Of a stretch of 64,000 bases of DNA, positions 1-9,900 are shown in pieces. A program made the position numbers and the translations under genes. Within the stretch, counting starts at the first letter, position 1. Every line of letters starts with the position of its first letter. The notes below the pieces were generated by a model. The model saw nothing but the letters and a program-made list of their open reading frames with translations, was not told the origin of the DNA and did not search any database. Source of the stretch: Sphingobacteriales bacterium (GTDB lineage Bacteria; Bacteroidota; Bacteroidia; Chitinophagales; UBA2359); the NCBI GenBank assembly GCA_016700115.1, contig CP064999.1, forward strand, positions 2,604,001-2,668,000. The letters are read 5' to 3'.

Positions 1-6
1 TAACGC

Positions 7-567
7 ATGAAACAAATTACCCTGTTATCAGAAGCCTTTAAAAATCTCAAAACAGTAGGCACAATTACCTTCAGCTCAAAATTTTTGGTAAAAAACATCA
101 TTGCACCAATAGATTTTATAAAAGCCAGATGTATTGTAGAATTGGGGGCCGGAGATGGGTGCATCACTAAGGCCATGCTTGAAAAAATGCATCCCGATGC
201 TATTTTAATCTCCTTTGAAGTAAACGAAAAATTCTGTAACATGATACACAAAGAGGTGAATGATACCCGCCTCCACTTGGTTTGTGACTCTGCCGAAAAA
301 ATAGGGGAGTATCTTCAAAAATTTGGCTTTGAAAAAGCTGACTATATCGTTTCTTCCGTTCCCTTAGTAGTCTTGCCCAAAGATATTGCACGAAACATCG
401 AAACAGAAGTAACCAAAACACTGATTTCCGGCGGAACTTTTGTTCACCTTTCCTATTCTCCTTTACAACTTAAAAAATTTGAAAAAATGTTTTCCAGTGT
501 AAAATTGCATTTTACTTTGCTCAATATGCCGCCTGCATTTGTATATATCTGTAAGCAGGCAGCTTGA
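7..567 (+). CDS. Class I SAM methyltransferase, phospholipid N-methyltransferase-like
   Basis: A 186-residue protein with a Rossmann methyltransferase fold. Motif I (VELGAGDG, residues 44-51) binds SAM, an acidic residue follows at E71, and DYIVSSVPL (112-120) sits where motif IV is expected. The N-terminal FSSKFLVKNIIAPIDF segment matches bacterial phospholipid N-methyltransferases (COG3963), which also resemble rRNA adenine dimethylases. The likely substrate is therefore a membrane lipid headgroup, but this is inferred. There is no signal peptide, so it should act in the cytoplasm or at the inner membrane face. It stands alone, with its own promoter-less start near the window edge and a separate promoter after its stop. 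Confidence 0.75.
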   Translation: MKQITLLSEAFKNLKTVGTITFSSKFLVKNIIAPIDFIKARCIVELGAGDGCITKAMLEKMHPDAILISFEVNEKFCNMIHKEVNDTRLHLVCDSAEKIGEYLQKFGFEKADYIVSSVPLVVLPKDIARNIETEVTKTLISGGTFVHLSYSPLQLKKFEKMFSSVKLHFTLLNMPPAFVYICKQAA

Positions 568-584
568 AAAAAAAATCATTTTTT

Positions 585-615
585 TTTGGGAAATTAGCAA
601 CTTTATTTATCTTTG
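585..615 (+). promoter_or_regulatory. Bacteroidota-type promoter (TTTG-N19-TATCTTTG)
   Basis: TTTG at 585-588 is followed after 19 bases by TATCTTTG at 608-615, an exact match to the Bacteroidota -33/-7 consensus (TTTG, TAnnTTTG). It lies 41 bases before the start codon of the lipoprotein gene at 657. Confidence 0.6.
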
Positions 616-656
616 ATACAAAACAATTTTAAGCCCCTAAAGCTAATCTGTATTTT

Positions 657-1169
657 ATGTTTCATCAAATTAAATCATTTGTTTATTACTTGCTCTTTTT
701 GGGCTTAACTCTGATTTTTGCATGTAGTAAAGACAATGGCTCTTTAAAACACTCCGCTGATTCCAAATCCAATTCATCAAATGACAGGGTACTTTCGTCT
801 GAGAATTCCAATGCTAACTCAAAGAATAAATCCAGTAAGGAAACCATTCTCGTCAATGGAAAAGTATATAAAGTGGCCGATATTTACAACATGAAAGACG
901 AGCAGTTAAAACAGTTTATGCGCGATGTGATAGATGACCGCTTAGACCCCAATTATCCGGTACCCGACTACATTAAATACGGAACTTCTACTCAGGCAAT
1001 GTATGAAACTTTTTATACCCGATATCCCCATTTCGCATTTCAACAAGATCAAGCCTTAAGATTGGAAGTGTCTTTCCGTCCTCAAATGTTTGTGGACATG
1101 ATCAGAGAAAACAAGCTTCTCAGAAATAAAGCTACTTTACTGGAAGAAAGAAAAAAAATAGCCAAATAA
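657..1169 (+). CDS. Hypothetical lipoprotein
   Basis: A 170-residue protein with a lipoprotein signal peptide: hydrophobic residues 9-22 end in the lipobox LIFAC, with Cys23 as the lipidated residue. A Ser/Asn/Lys-rich linker (about 25-60) follows, as is common for surface lipoproteins. The rest is a charged, mostly helical domain containing VNGKVYKVADIYNMKDEQLK. I recognise no family. It has its own predicted promoter at 585-615 and is followed 56 bases later by a secreted T9SS protein on the same strand. Confidence 0.7.
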   Translation: MFHQIKSFVYYLLFLGLTLIFACSKDNGSLKHSADSKSNSSNDRVLSSENSNANSKNKSSKETILVNGKVYKVADIYNMKDEQLKQFMRDVIDDRLDPNYPVPDYIKYGTSTQAMYETFYTRYPHFAFQQDQALRLEVSFRPQMFVDMIRENKLLRNKATLLEERKKIAK

Positions 1170-1225
1170 CTTCTTGCCAATTCCCAAATTTCGGAACTTT
1201 CAACTTATTCATAAAATTTTTAACC

Positions 1226-4200
1226 ATGATCAAAAAGATTACGCTTATCCTCATGTTGTGTTTTGCCGCGTTATCAACGCAAGCACAACCTTTCTGCGAT
1301 CAGGCACAAGCAGGTGCAGGTTTCGCATCTGACCCCGCCTGTCAAACGGTTATTTGTGCCGCAGATTCTTGGTGTTGTACTAACCAATGGGACAGTATTT
1401 GTGCCGGTGCTGCTGCCCCTAACCCCTCCTGTGCCAATTGCCTTTCTACTGCCGGCGGCGGCGGGCCATATTGCGATCAGGCACAAGCGGGACCGGGCTT
1501 TCCGTCTGACCCCGCCTGTCAAACTGTAATTTGTGCCGCAGATTCTTGGTGTTGTACTAACCAATGGGACAGTATTTGTGCCGGTCTTGCTGCCACTAAC
1601 CCCTCCTGTGCCAATTGCCTTTCTACTGCCGGCGGCGGCGGGCCATATTGCGATCAGGCACAAGCGGGACCGGGCTTTCCGTCTGACCCCGCCTGTCAAA
1701 CTGTAATTTGTGCCGCAGATTCTTGGTGTTGTACTAACCAATGGGACAGTATTTGTGCCGGTGCTGCTGCCACTAACCCCTCCTGTGCCAATTGCCTTTC
1801 TACTGCCGGCGGCGGCGGGCCATATTGCGATCAGGCACAAGCGGGACCGGGCTTTCCGTCTGACCCCGCCTGTCAAACTGTAATTTGTGCCGCAGATTCT
1901 TGGTGTTGTACTAACCAATGGGACAGTATTTGTGCCGGTGCTGCTGCCACTAACCCCTCCTGTGCCAATTGCCTTTCTACTGCCGGCGGCGGCGGGCCAT
2001 ACTGCGATCAGGCTCAACCTTTCCCAACACCAGGTTTTCCCTCTGATCCAACTTGCCAAGCAGCAATTTGTGCCGCTGACTCATATTGCTGCAACACTTC
2101 TTGGGACGGTCTTTGTGCCAGTGCTGCAGCGATTAATCCTGCCTGCACAAGTTGTTTAGCACCACCACCACCTCCAGTAAGTAATGATGAGTGCGTAAAC
2201 GCTCTGCCGCTTATTTGTGGTCAAACCGTTACAGGTACAACTGCAGGCACAAGCAATGTCGGTAACGGGCCGCTTTGCGTAACGGCTGCAAGTACAGCAG
2301 GTGGTGTTTGGTACACTTTCGTTGGAACCGGTCAGGTTGTTCAGGCAACTACATGTATCGGCACCAGTTATGACTCCAAATTATTTGTATATACAGGTTC
2401 TTGCGGAGCATTTACCTGTGTAACAGGGAATGACGATGCCTGCGGTTTGCAATCAACTGTATCTTTTGCCTCCATACCTGGCACTACCTACTATATTCTG
2501 GTAGCCGGATTTGGAACAGCTACTGGTGCTTTTACTTTGACTCTTTCCTGTATTGATCCGGTTGGAAACGACCTTTGTACCACAGCAATACCCATTACCT
2601 GCGGAGCAACGGTAACAGGTACGACAATTGGAGCTACCAATGCCGGTAACGGTCCTCTTTGTACTACAGCAGCCAGTACTGCCGGTGCCGTTTGGTACAC
2701 CTTTACTGCCAACAATCAGGCTGTAACACTTAGTTTGTGTACCGGAACTACGTATGACTCGAAACTTTTCGTTTACACCGGTTCTTGCGGCGCATTTACC
2801 TGTGTTATTGGCGATGACGACGGATGCGGCGGTATTGGACCATCAACCGTATCTTTTGCAGCTCTTAACGGAGTAACTTATTATGTGATGGTAGCCGGCT
2901 TTGGTTCAGCAACCGGTAACTTCACCTTAACCGCGACTTGCACCGATTTGCCGCCACCTGTTACCAATGACGAATGTGCAACAGCGATCAACTTAGAAGT
3001 TCCGTCCTGCAATACGTACAGCACAGTGGGCGCAAGTGACTCCCCCGATTCAGGGCCTCAATGTTTTGACAATGAGTTTGGGGCTTCCTATTATTTCGGC
3101 GGCGATGTTTGGTTCACTTTTGTGATGCCGGCAAGCGGTTGGGTTACCATCAGTATTGACAATATTACTTTCTTCGCTTTTATTGGTGGCACCCCGATTG
3201 CACCATTAGGTCTTGAAATATATAGCGGTACTTGTGCAGATTTTGGAGGCGGTCCTGTAGGCCCGTTCTGTAATCAGGCACAACCCGGCCCCGGCTTCCC
3301 ATCCGATCCCGCATGCCAGGCATCTATCTGTGCTGCCGACCCCTTCTGTTGTAATACGCAGTGGGATGGTCTTTGCGCCGGTGCGGCAGCAACAAATCCT
3401 GCTTGTGTGAACTGTTTGTCAACTTCTGCTCCGGCAACCAATGCTGAACAATGTGAAATTCTTTGGGATAATACGGCCGACGAAATGTTGTTCCAGGGAA
3501 CACCGGGACAAACTTATATAGTTCGTGCATGGGACTTATTCGATCCATTTGAACAAGAAGCATTTGACCTTTGTATTGAGGAAACCCAACCTACTATTTT
3601 AAGTTGCAACGAAACCTTTACCGATTCAGGAGGGGCAGCAGGAAATTACGTAGATTTGGAACGCAGATGGTACATTATCTGTGGCGAAAACCCGGGTGAT
3701 TTGGTAGAAGTTACATTTAACACCTTCCAAATCGAAAACAATTTCGATTTCATGACTGTGTATGATTCGTTTGGTCCAAGTGCTACACCACTTGCAGGAC
3801 CGGCTACCGGAAGTGATTGGGCAGGATCTACTTTTACAGCTTCTAACCCCAGCGGTTGCTTGACCTTCTTCTTTACTTCGGATTTCATCATTTCGGATAT
3901 TGGTTGGGAAGCTGATGTTCGTTGCTTATGTACTCAGGTGATTTCAACACCATCTACCTTTACCGACTTCCTTTGCGATGGTGAAACTCCCAACTTCACT
4001 GCTGCCGAAGCAAGTATCGGTTATCAGGATAATCAGGGCAATCCTGCCGACGGCTCTGTGTTTACCATCAAATGGTTCCTCAATCCCACTTATACAGTTC
4101 CGGCACCTCCCGATTATACAGCCACCTATACAGGCGCCGGTTGCGCTCCGCAATCAGTGATTTTATGGGCAAGAGCCACCTGTACGACAGGAGAGTTTTT

Positions 4201-5701
4201 TGATGCCGGATTTATGACTTTGGTGATTTATCCGACACCCGAAGCACCTGTATTGGTCTTAACAAGCACCGGCACCATCTGTACATACGCTTATGCGCCT
4301 GCTACCTGTCCTGCCACTTCATTCATCCCGGCCATTCCTTCCAACGAAGTTTTGGGTACGCCTGAAAGTACGGTAACTGTCACCTCGACCAACGGCGGAT
4401 GTTCCGTAACTTATCAGATTGAAAAACCGGCCTGTGATGTGTGCTATATTCCATCTGACATTACAGGTTCTGCCTGTGAAGGTTTAGTAGCCGACTTTGA
4501 TGACTTTGAAGGCAGCCTTGACACCGGTGGTATGCCCGGGTTGGGTGATGTGTATTGGTATTACGATAGCGACTATACTCAACCTGTTGACGAAAACGCT
4601 CCGTTAAACCTTACAGCAACCGGTTGTACTCCTAGCACATATACCCTCTATGCAATGGGCACCTGTGCTACCGGCACACTTCAACCCGCAGGAACATTAA
4701 CACTGACATTCTATGCTGCTCCGCAAATGCCGACTATCAATGTTAACGATTTCGTTTGTACGTATAGCTACTCAACACCGGAATGCCCTTATATCAGCTA
4801 TCTTACTCCTTTGACCAATGAAGTTCCCGGAGATGGTGATTATAATATGGCAGTAGATATTGCTGTAAACGGATGTACCTATACTTACGACGTTCTTAAG
4901 CCCTTGTGTATCGGTTGCGATATGGAGGCTTCGTTTACATTGGTTTATGAAGCAGGTACCAGTACTTCTTCATTCTTCAACTTCGGTTATATTACCCTGA
5001 CAGGCTCGTTTACTATGCCATTGCAATACCAATGGGATATTACGCCTTATGTTACTTATGGTGTACCTACACCCGGAACCATCAATGTTCTCTACACTGA
5101 TGATGCCATATTTACAGTAACGATTACCGATGCAGTGGGTTGTGAAACAGTATATTCTAACTTGCCTACAAGTATCAATGACTTATCAATCGTAAGTTCA
5201 CTGATTACAGTGGATAATGGTACTAGCACTGGTGCTGTTAATATTACAGTTGCAGGGGGTACTCCACCTTATACTTATACTTGGGAAGGACCGTTAGGAT
5301 ATAGTGCTACCACTGAAGATATTTCTGGGCTGCAAACAGGTTGGTATATTGTTTATATAACTTCTACAGACGGACAGAGTGCTTATGGATGGTTCTGGGT
5401 TCCAAAAGAATCTCGTGGCCGTGGTAAAGCCGGTGAAATGTCAAGTATCACCGCTTATCCCAACCCATTTGTCGGTCAGACCAATATTGCCTTTAGTGTA
5501 GCAGAAACAACAGGAGCTACGGTTACTCTACATGGTGTAAATGGTCAGCAAACCAGAGAACTGTATAATGGTATCGTCAATGCCGGTGAAACTATTAATA
5601 TAGCCCTTGAAGCAAACGACCTGCCTGCCGGTATTTATATCGCAAGGCTGACTACTGCGAATGGAGATGTTCAAAACTATAAGTTAATTTTAGGTCAATA
5701 A
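1226..5701 (+). CDS. Large secreted Cys-rich repeat protein with CUB domain and T9SS type A sorting signal
   Basis: A 1491-residue exported protein. Residues 1-20 are a signal peptide ending TQA. Five tandem Cys-rich modules of about 59 residues follow (about 23-311), each with the core CCxxxWDxxC, and a sixth module stands alone at about 681-735. Two bacterial prepeptidase-C-like domains starting NDxC (about 320-447 and 448-575) and a partial third (about 582-680) lie between them. A CUB-like domain occupies about 793-898. The end (about 1407-1491, beginning AYPNPF) is a T9SS type A sorting domain, so the protein should be secreted and attached to the surface. The Cys modules are probably disulfide-bonded binding domains; a catalytic role is not visible. 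Confidence 0.85.
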   Translation: MIKKITLILMLCFAALSTQAQPFCDQAQAGAGFASDPACQTVICAADSWCCTNQWDSICAGAAAPNPSCANCLSTAGGGGPYCDQAQAGPGFPSDPACQTVICAADSWCCTNQWDSICAGLAATNPSCANCLSTAGGGGPYCDQAQAGPGFPSDPACQTVICAADSWCCTNQWDSICAGAAATNPSCANCLSTAGGGGPYCDQAQAGPGFPSDPACQTVICAADSWCCTNQWDSICAGAAATNPSCANCLSTAGGGGPYCDQAQPFPTPGFPSDPTCQAAICAADSYCCNTSWDGLCASAAAINPACTSCLAPPPPPVSNDECVNALPLICGQTVTGTTAGTSNVGNGPLCVTAASTAGGVWYTFVGTGQVVQATTCIGTSYDSKLFVYTGSCGAFTCVTGNDDACGLQSTVSFASIPGTTYYILVAGFGTATGAFTLTLSCIDPVGNDLCTTAIPITCGATVTGTTIGATNAGNGPLCTTAASTAGAVWYTFTANNQAVTLSLCTGTTYDSKLFVYTGSCGAFTCVIGDDDGCGGIGPSTVSFAALNGVTYYVMVAGFGSATGNFTLTATCTDLPPPVTNDECATAINLEVPSCNTYSTVGASDSPDSGPQCFDNEFGASYYFGGDVWFTFVMPASGWVTISIDNITFFAFIGGTPIAPLGLEIYSGTCADFGGGPVGPFCNQAQPGPGFPSDPACQASICAADPFCCNTQWDGLCAGAAATNPACVNCLSTSAPATNAEQCEILWDNTADEMLFQGTPGQTYIVRAWDLFDPFEQEAFDLCIEETQPTILSCNETFTDSGGAAGNYVDLERRWYIICGENPGDLVEVTFNTFQIENNFDFMTVYDSFGPSATPLAGPATGSDWAGSTFTASNPSGCLTFFFTSDFIISDIGWEADVRCLCTQVISTPSTFTDFLCDGETPNFTAAEASIGYQDNQGNPADGSVFTIKWFLNPTYTVPAPPDYTATYTGAGCAPQSVILWARATCTTGEFFDAGFMTLVIYPTPEAPVLVLTSTGTICTYAYAPATCPATSFIPAIPSNEVLGTPESTVTVTSTNGGCSVTYQIEKPACDVCYIPSDITGSACEGLVADFDDFEGSLDTGGMPGLGDVYWYYDSDYTQPVDENAPLNLTATGCTPSTYTLYAMGTCATGTLQPAGTLTLTFYAAPQMPTINVNDFVCTYSYSTPECPYISYLTPLTNEVPGDGDYNMAVDIAVNGCTYTYDVLKPLCIGCDMEASFTLVYEAGTSTSSFFNFGYITLTGSFTMPLQYQWDITPYVTYGVPTPGTINVLYTDDAIFTVTITDAVGCETVYSNLPTSINDLSIVSSLITVDNGTSTGAVNITVAGGTPPYTYTWEGPLGYSATTEDISGLQTGWYIVYITSTDGQSAYGWFWVPKESRGRGKAGEMSSITAYPNPFVGQTNIAFSVAETTGATVTLHGVNGQQTRELYNGIVNAGETINIALEANDLPAGIYIARLTTANGDVQNYKLILGQ
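1291..2160 (+). repeat. Tandem 177-bp coding repeats (5 units)
   Basis: The Cys-rich modules are encoded by units of exactly 177 bp: the shared CGATCAGGC motif recurs at 1297, 1474, 1651, 1828 and 2005. The middle units are almost identical at the DNA level, while the first and fifth have diverged, indicating recent unit duplication in frame. A sixth, diverged unit lies apart at about 3266-3430. Confidence 0.95.
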
Positions 5702-5748
5702 ACCGGCTTCGATTTAACTGATAAGAGGCATTAGCCCTCTAAAAACAA

Positions 5749-5789
5749 ATCCCCGTCTAAAAGCAATTTCAGGCGGGGATTTTTTTTTT
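5749..5789 (+). terminator. Rho-independent terminator
   Basis: ATCCCCGTCT (5749-5758) pairs with AGGCGGGGAT (5771-5780) in a 10-bp stem with one G-T pair and a 12-base loop, followed by nine T (5781-5789). It ends the transcript of the 1491-residue secreted protein gene. Confidence 0.9.
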
Positions 5790-5798
5790 GGGGCTGTT

Positions 5799-5826
5799 GT
5801 AGAGACAAGGCATGTCTTGTCTCTAC
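5799..5826. repeat. Perfect palindromic element GTAGAGACAAG
   Basis: GTAGAGACAAG (5799-5809) and CTTGTCTCTAC (5816-5826) form an 11-bp perfect inverted repeat around a 6-base loop. Palindromes starting GTAGAGAC are dispersed intergenic repeats in many Bacteroidota and cyanobacterial genomes. It lies in the convergent gap between two genes. Confidence 0.7.
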
Positions 5827-5850
5827 TCTTAGCAATGGCAACAAGAATCT

Positions 5851-6843
5851 TTAAAATAATCCGGTCATTAATTTATAAGTTACGAAAGTGCCAGCCTCGT
5901 TTTGGATTGCTATTTGATAGGCATATGAAGCAACGGGAAGGTTCAAGTCTTTAAGTTGAATATCTACCGAGTGGTTGCCTGCCGGTAAATAGCCTTTGTC
6001 AATAGTGGCGACTTTTGTGCCGTTTAGATTCCAAAGCTCGAGTTTTACTTGGGCGGGGCGGTGAAGTTCAAAGGGGATGACGGTTTTGTTGGAAAAAGGA
6101 TTTGGAAAATTCTGACCAAGTGTAACCTGTTTGGCGGTTTCTTTTTCAATATGTCCTACGCCTGTGGTTCCGGTTCCTTGTACAGTTACTTCCAGATATG
6201 CATCGTAGCCTCCGGTAACAGGGTTTGGGGTAATTGTTGCAACTTGCAAAGAATAACCGTCAGCAAAAATACTGTCGGTAGCAGGAGTTAAGGGGTCTTC
6301 TCCTTTGGTATATACAGTAGGATTTGCTGCATAAATGGTATTAATTGTTGCCTGGTCGAAAGCAAATTGCGAAACTGCCGCATAAGCAGAACTGACGTAA
6401 ACCTGAAAGTGGATATGGCAAACTCTGCCATTGTACCATCCGGGAAGTATGGTGATAAACTCCACTTCTCCGTTGGTATCAGTCATCTGATACCCGCGAA
6501 GATAGGTCAACCCGGTTTGAGTTCCATAACCCGAATAGTTTCCATCTTTATCGCAATGCCAGATATTGACCCGTACATCGGGCATGGGTTCGCAATTTAC
6601 ATTACCGATTATTTTTAGCCGAACATTAAACTGAACTCCGGCCCTATCTTCGCGGATATCCTGCCGGAAGTAAAAGATATTAGTGGTCAAATCTAAAGGG
6701 AAAGGACCTGCTGTTTCGGAGGGAATCAACACACAACTATCAGAAATGTATGGACGAAAACGACCGCTAAACATTTTTGATGCGGGTAAGCTAAGTGTGA
6801 TGCCCGCAATTCCCATTGCTTTTAAGAATTCTTTTCTGTTCAT
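5851..6843 (-). CDS. Secreted intradiol ring-cleavage dioxygenase with T9SS type A sorting domain
   Basis: A 330-residue protein with an N-terminal export signal (residues 1-20, MNRKEFLKAMGIAGITLSLP). Residues about 35-225 form an intradiol dioxygenase domain. The non-haem Fe(III) ligand set is visible: Tyr103 in IWHCDKDGNYSGY, Tyr137 in LPGWYNGR, and His143/His145 in CHIHFQV. The family cleaves catechol-type rings between the two hydroxyls with O2. The last ~90 residues (from QNFPNPFSN) are a T9SS type A sorting domain, so the enzyme acts outside the cell or on the surface. The substrate is probably an extracellular aromatic, but no other aromatic catabolism genes are nearby. Confidence 0.85.
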   Translation of the reverse strand: MNRKEFLKAMGIAGITLSLPASKMFSGRFRPYISDSCVLIPSETAGPFPLDLTTNIFYFRQDIREDRAGVQFNVRLKIIGNVNCEPMPDVRVNIWHCDKDGNYSGYGTQTGLTYLRGYQMTDTNGEVEFITILPGWYNGRVCHIHFQVYVSSAYAAVSQFAFDQATINTIYAANPTVYTKGEDPLTPATDSIFADGYSLQVATITPNPVTGGYDAYLEVTVQGTGTTGVGHIEKETAKQVTLGQNFPNPFSNKTVIPFELHRPAQVKLELWNLNGTKVATIDKGYLPAGNHSVDIQLKDLNLPVASYAYQIAIQNEAGTFVTYKLMTGLF

Positions 6844-6964
6844 TAGGTTGAAGTTTGAATAGTATTGAATATTGTGCTTCGCATTTCCATCTTTACATTA
6901 AGATTTTGAGGATTGCCTTGCAATGTTTAAGCGCTCATCTGATTAATATAATGGGTAGTTCGAG

Positions 6965-9900
6965 TTATCTGATAAGTGTTACATTGCCCTTAAATGCTTT
7001 CACCTCACCGTTACTTAAAGTAATATTTCCAAAATAGGCGTAAGTGCCGATTTCGCAATCTACTCCTTTGTATTTTCCGTTCCATGATTTATTCAGGTCG
7101 TCGCTGAAAAACATTTCCTGACCCCAACGGTTATAAACTGTCATTTCAACAGCACTGATGTTTTGAGAATTGGCTATGACCATAAATCCGTCGTTTACGT
7201 TGTCGTCGTTAGGCGAAAATGCAGTTGGGATTATATAAGGAGCTACGATAATTTCGGTTACATTGATAGCAGTACTTCCGCTGCATCCATCACTGTTAGT
7301 AACCGTAAGACTATAAGTGCCGGCAGTTCCGGCATTGATGGAGGCCGATGTTTCGCCCGTACTCCAAAGATAAGAAGCATAATCTGTGTCTGCTTGCAGC
7401 AAAGTGGTTTGCCCGGTAACAAAGGTGGTTTCCCCTGATATGACTGGAGTTGGTTGAGGGAGGGAAGTTATTTCTGCCGATGCAGAAGCAAAACAGCCAT
7501 TTACAGCATCTGAAACCGTAACACTATAAATTCCCGGAGTTCCGACAGTATGTAATTGTCCGGATGAGCCATCGCTCCATAAGTAAGTGGCGAAACTGCC
7601 TGCATCAAAAGTGTAAGTTTCTCCCGGACAAATAGCGGCATCTTGTAACTCCACTGAAGTACTGACTGCATTGATATCTATGGTAACTGTTTGAGAAACA
7701 GAGCAACCCTGTGGATTGGTAACAATCAGCGAATAGACAATGCTTTCGGTCAGTGTTGCTGTGGGATTAGGGCTAAAGGGATCGTCAAGACCTGTTGCAG
7801 GAATCCATTGGTAATCATAATTTGATATAGGAGTTACTGTTTCTAACGGGATTATTGCTACGTCAGTGCTGCAAATCACTGTGTCTAAACTGATATTGGG
7901 GAAATAGGGGGTATTAAAGACAAACACCATGACCGAATCGACCGATTGGCATCCAAAAGCATCGGTACCTTCTACGGTGTACCAGGTTGTGGCATCGGGC
8001 GAGGCAACAGGGTTGGCAATGTTGGGATTATCGAGCGAAGCGGCAGGCGACCAAATATAATTGGTTCCCCCCGTTGCTTGTAATTGCCCGCTTTGACCAG
8101 GGCAAATACTGACGGTTTCGCCGGCATCTATTTCGAGGTTGTCGAAAATGAGCAAAGTAGCATTGAGCGGGGTAAAGGTGCAATCGCATTGGATATCTGT
8201 CAGCAGCAGGGTAATGGTTTCTATTGTTTCGGGAAGCCCGTCATTAAAGGCGTTGATAATAAGTGTGAAAGTAGTATCACCTGCAGGAATAGTTACAGAA
8301 CTGGGAATTGAAACATAATCTACACCATTGATAGCCGAACCCGAAACGGTCAGGTTGATGACATAATCCTGATTGAGGGTGCTGAGGTCTTGACGGATAA
8401 ACACAAACTGGCCTGAAGCACAACCTTCGTAGGTTTGAACTGTACCGGGAACGGAACCAAAAGCCTGAACGTCAATGGCACTGCCATCGCTAAAGCTGTT
8501 GGCTTCTAAAAATACACCTGAGTCTAAGATATGGTCACCGGCATCGCCAATGGCCAATTTTATATGATAGGTTTCACAAGGAATTAAGCCTGTTTTAGAA
8601 GCGGTCAATGTTGTGGTAATCCCATCTAACTGAGTATAGGCTGCATTATCGGGGGTATTGATGTAATAAGCTGAAAAACTTCCGTCGTTGACATTGTTGA
8701 TGGTTACGGGAATGGCAGTGCCGGGAACAAGGGCGATGTTTTGTTGCCCTACAATACCGGGTCCGCTCATAAAAAAGGCAAAAACATCGTTAAAGCCCGT
8801 ACCGACAAATTCAAGATATTCTTCTGACCCGAACACATACCGGAATGAAATATTATCGGTTGATGGTACAAAGTCAAATTCCAAGACTGTTGCGTCATAA
8901 GTTATAGCCGGAGAAACCAAAGGATTCAAGTCGGCATATCCGGGTAATCCCATACCGCCTCCGGGTTCTGTTGCCCCTTCTTCATTGTCCGGTCCATAAA
9001 CTATACTATTGTAACCGGTGGTCAGCAAAACTCCTTCTGAAAATCCTATATCGAGATTGGGGGTTTGCTCAAAATAGCCCAACGCATCGGGATGACCGGT
9101 GTATTGAACATTGGAAACACTCAAACATCCTCCTCCCAAAAGCACTTGTTGGACGAGGAAGTAGGGGCTGTCGGGGTCATCTAAAGCACCGTCAACGGTT
9201 ACCATGGCATTACCTGCAGGTACTCCGTTGCAATAGGCATCGGATGTGCTGACGATGGTGTAATTGGTGGTTTGCGATGGAAAAACGGGGATAATTAAAG
9301 GTGTTTGGTTGATATTATCCACCGTAATATTAGTAGTTCCATTGTTGTAAGTTACGCTCCATGGGGGAGTTCCGGTAAAACTGATATTCAAATAAGCCGG
9401 GTATCCCGCAATTATGAGCGTATCAGAACCAATGGTAGCGGTGGGTGGTCCTATGACTATGGTTTTTGTAAGCGTATCTACCCCTAAATAATTAGTAACG
9501 ATGAGGGTAACATTGTAGGTGCCGTTTGCTGCATAAGTTACAACAGGATTTTGAAGGGTACTGCTTGCCGGAACGCCGCCGGGAAAAGACCATTCCCATT
9601 GCGAAAGGTCAATTCCTCCACTATAATCGGTAAACTGTATGGGGTTACCGGCACAGGCATTTCCAAAGAAATTGGCGCTGAATGCGGCAAGCGGCTCGCT
9701 CGGCACACATAATACTGCCTGAAACGCATTGACCCTTCCTGCACCCAACTGCCCTTCAAAACCGGCGTTGAGCGCATCAATATTGTCGGCGGTTTCTTCC
9801 AAACATTGCTCTAATCGGGTAGGAGTAAGGTTGGGATCAAGAGAAAGCATTAATGCCGCCAATCCCGATACATAAGGACATGCCATGGAAGTACCATCAT

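Noticed and set aside
1274..2059. A 261-residue minus-strand protein opposite the Cys repeats
   Set aside because: It is a mirror of the 177-bp repeats; the sense frame has a signal peptide and T9SS tail, the antisense does not.
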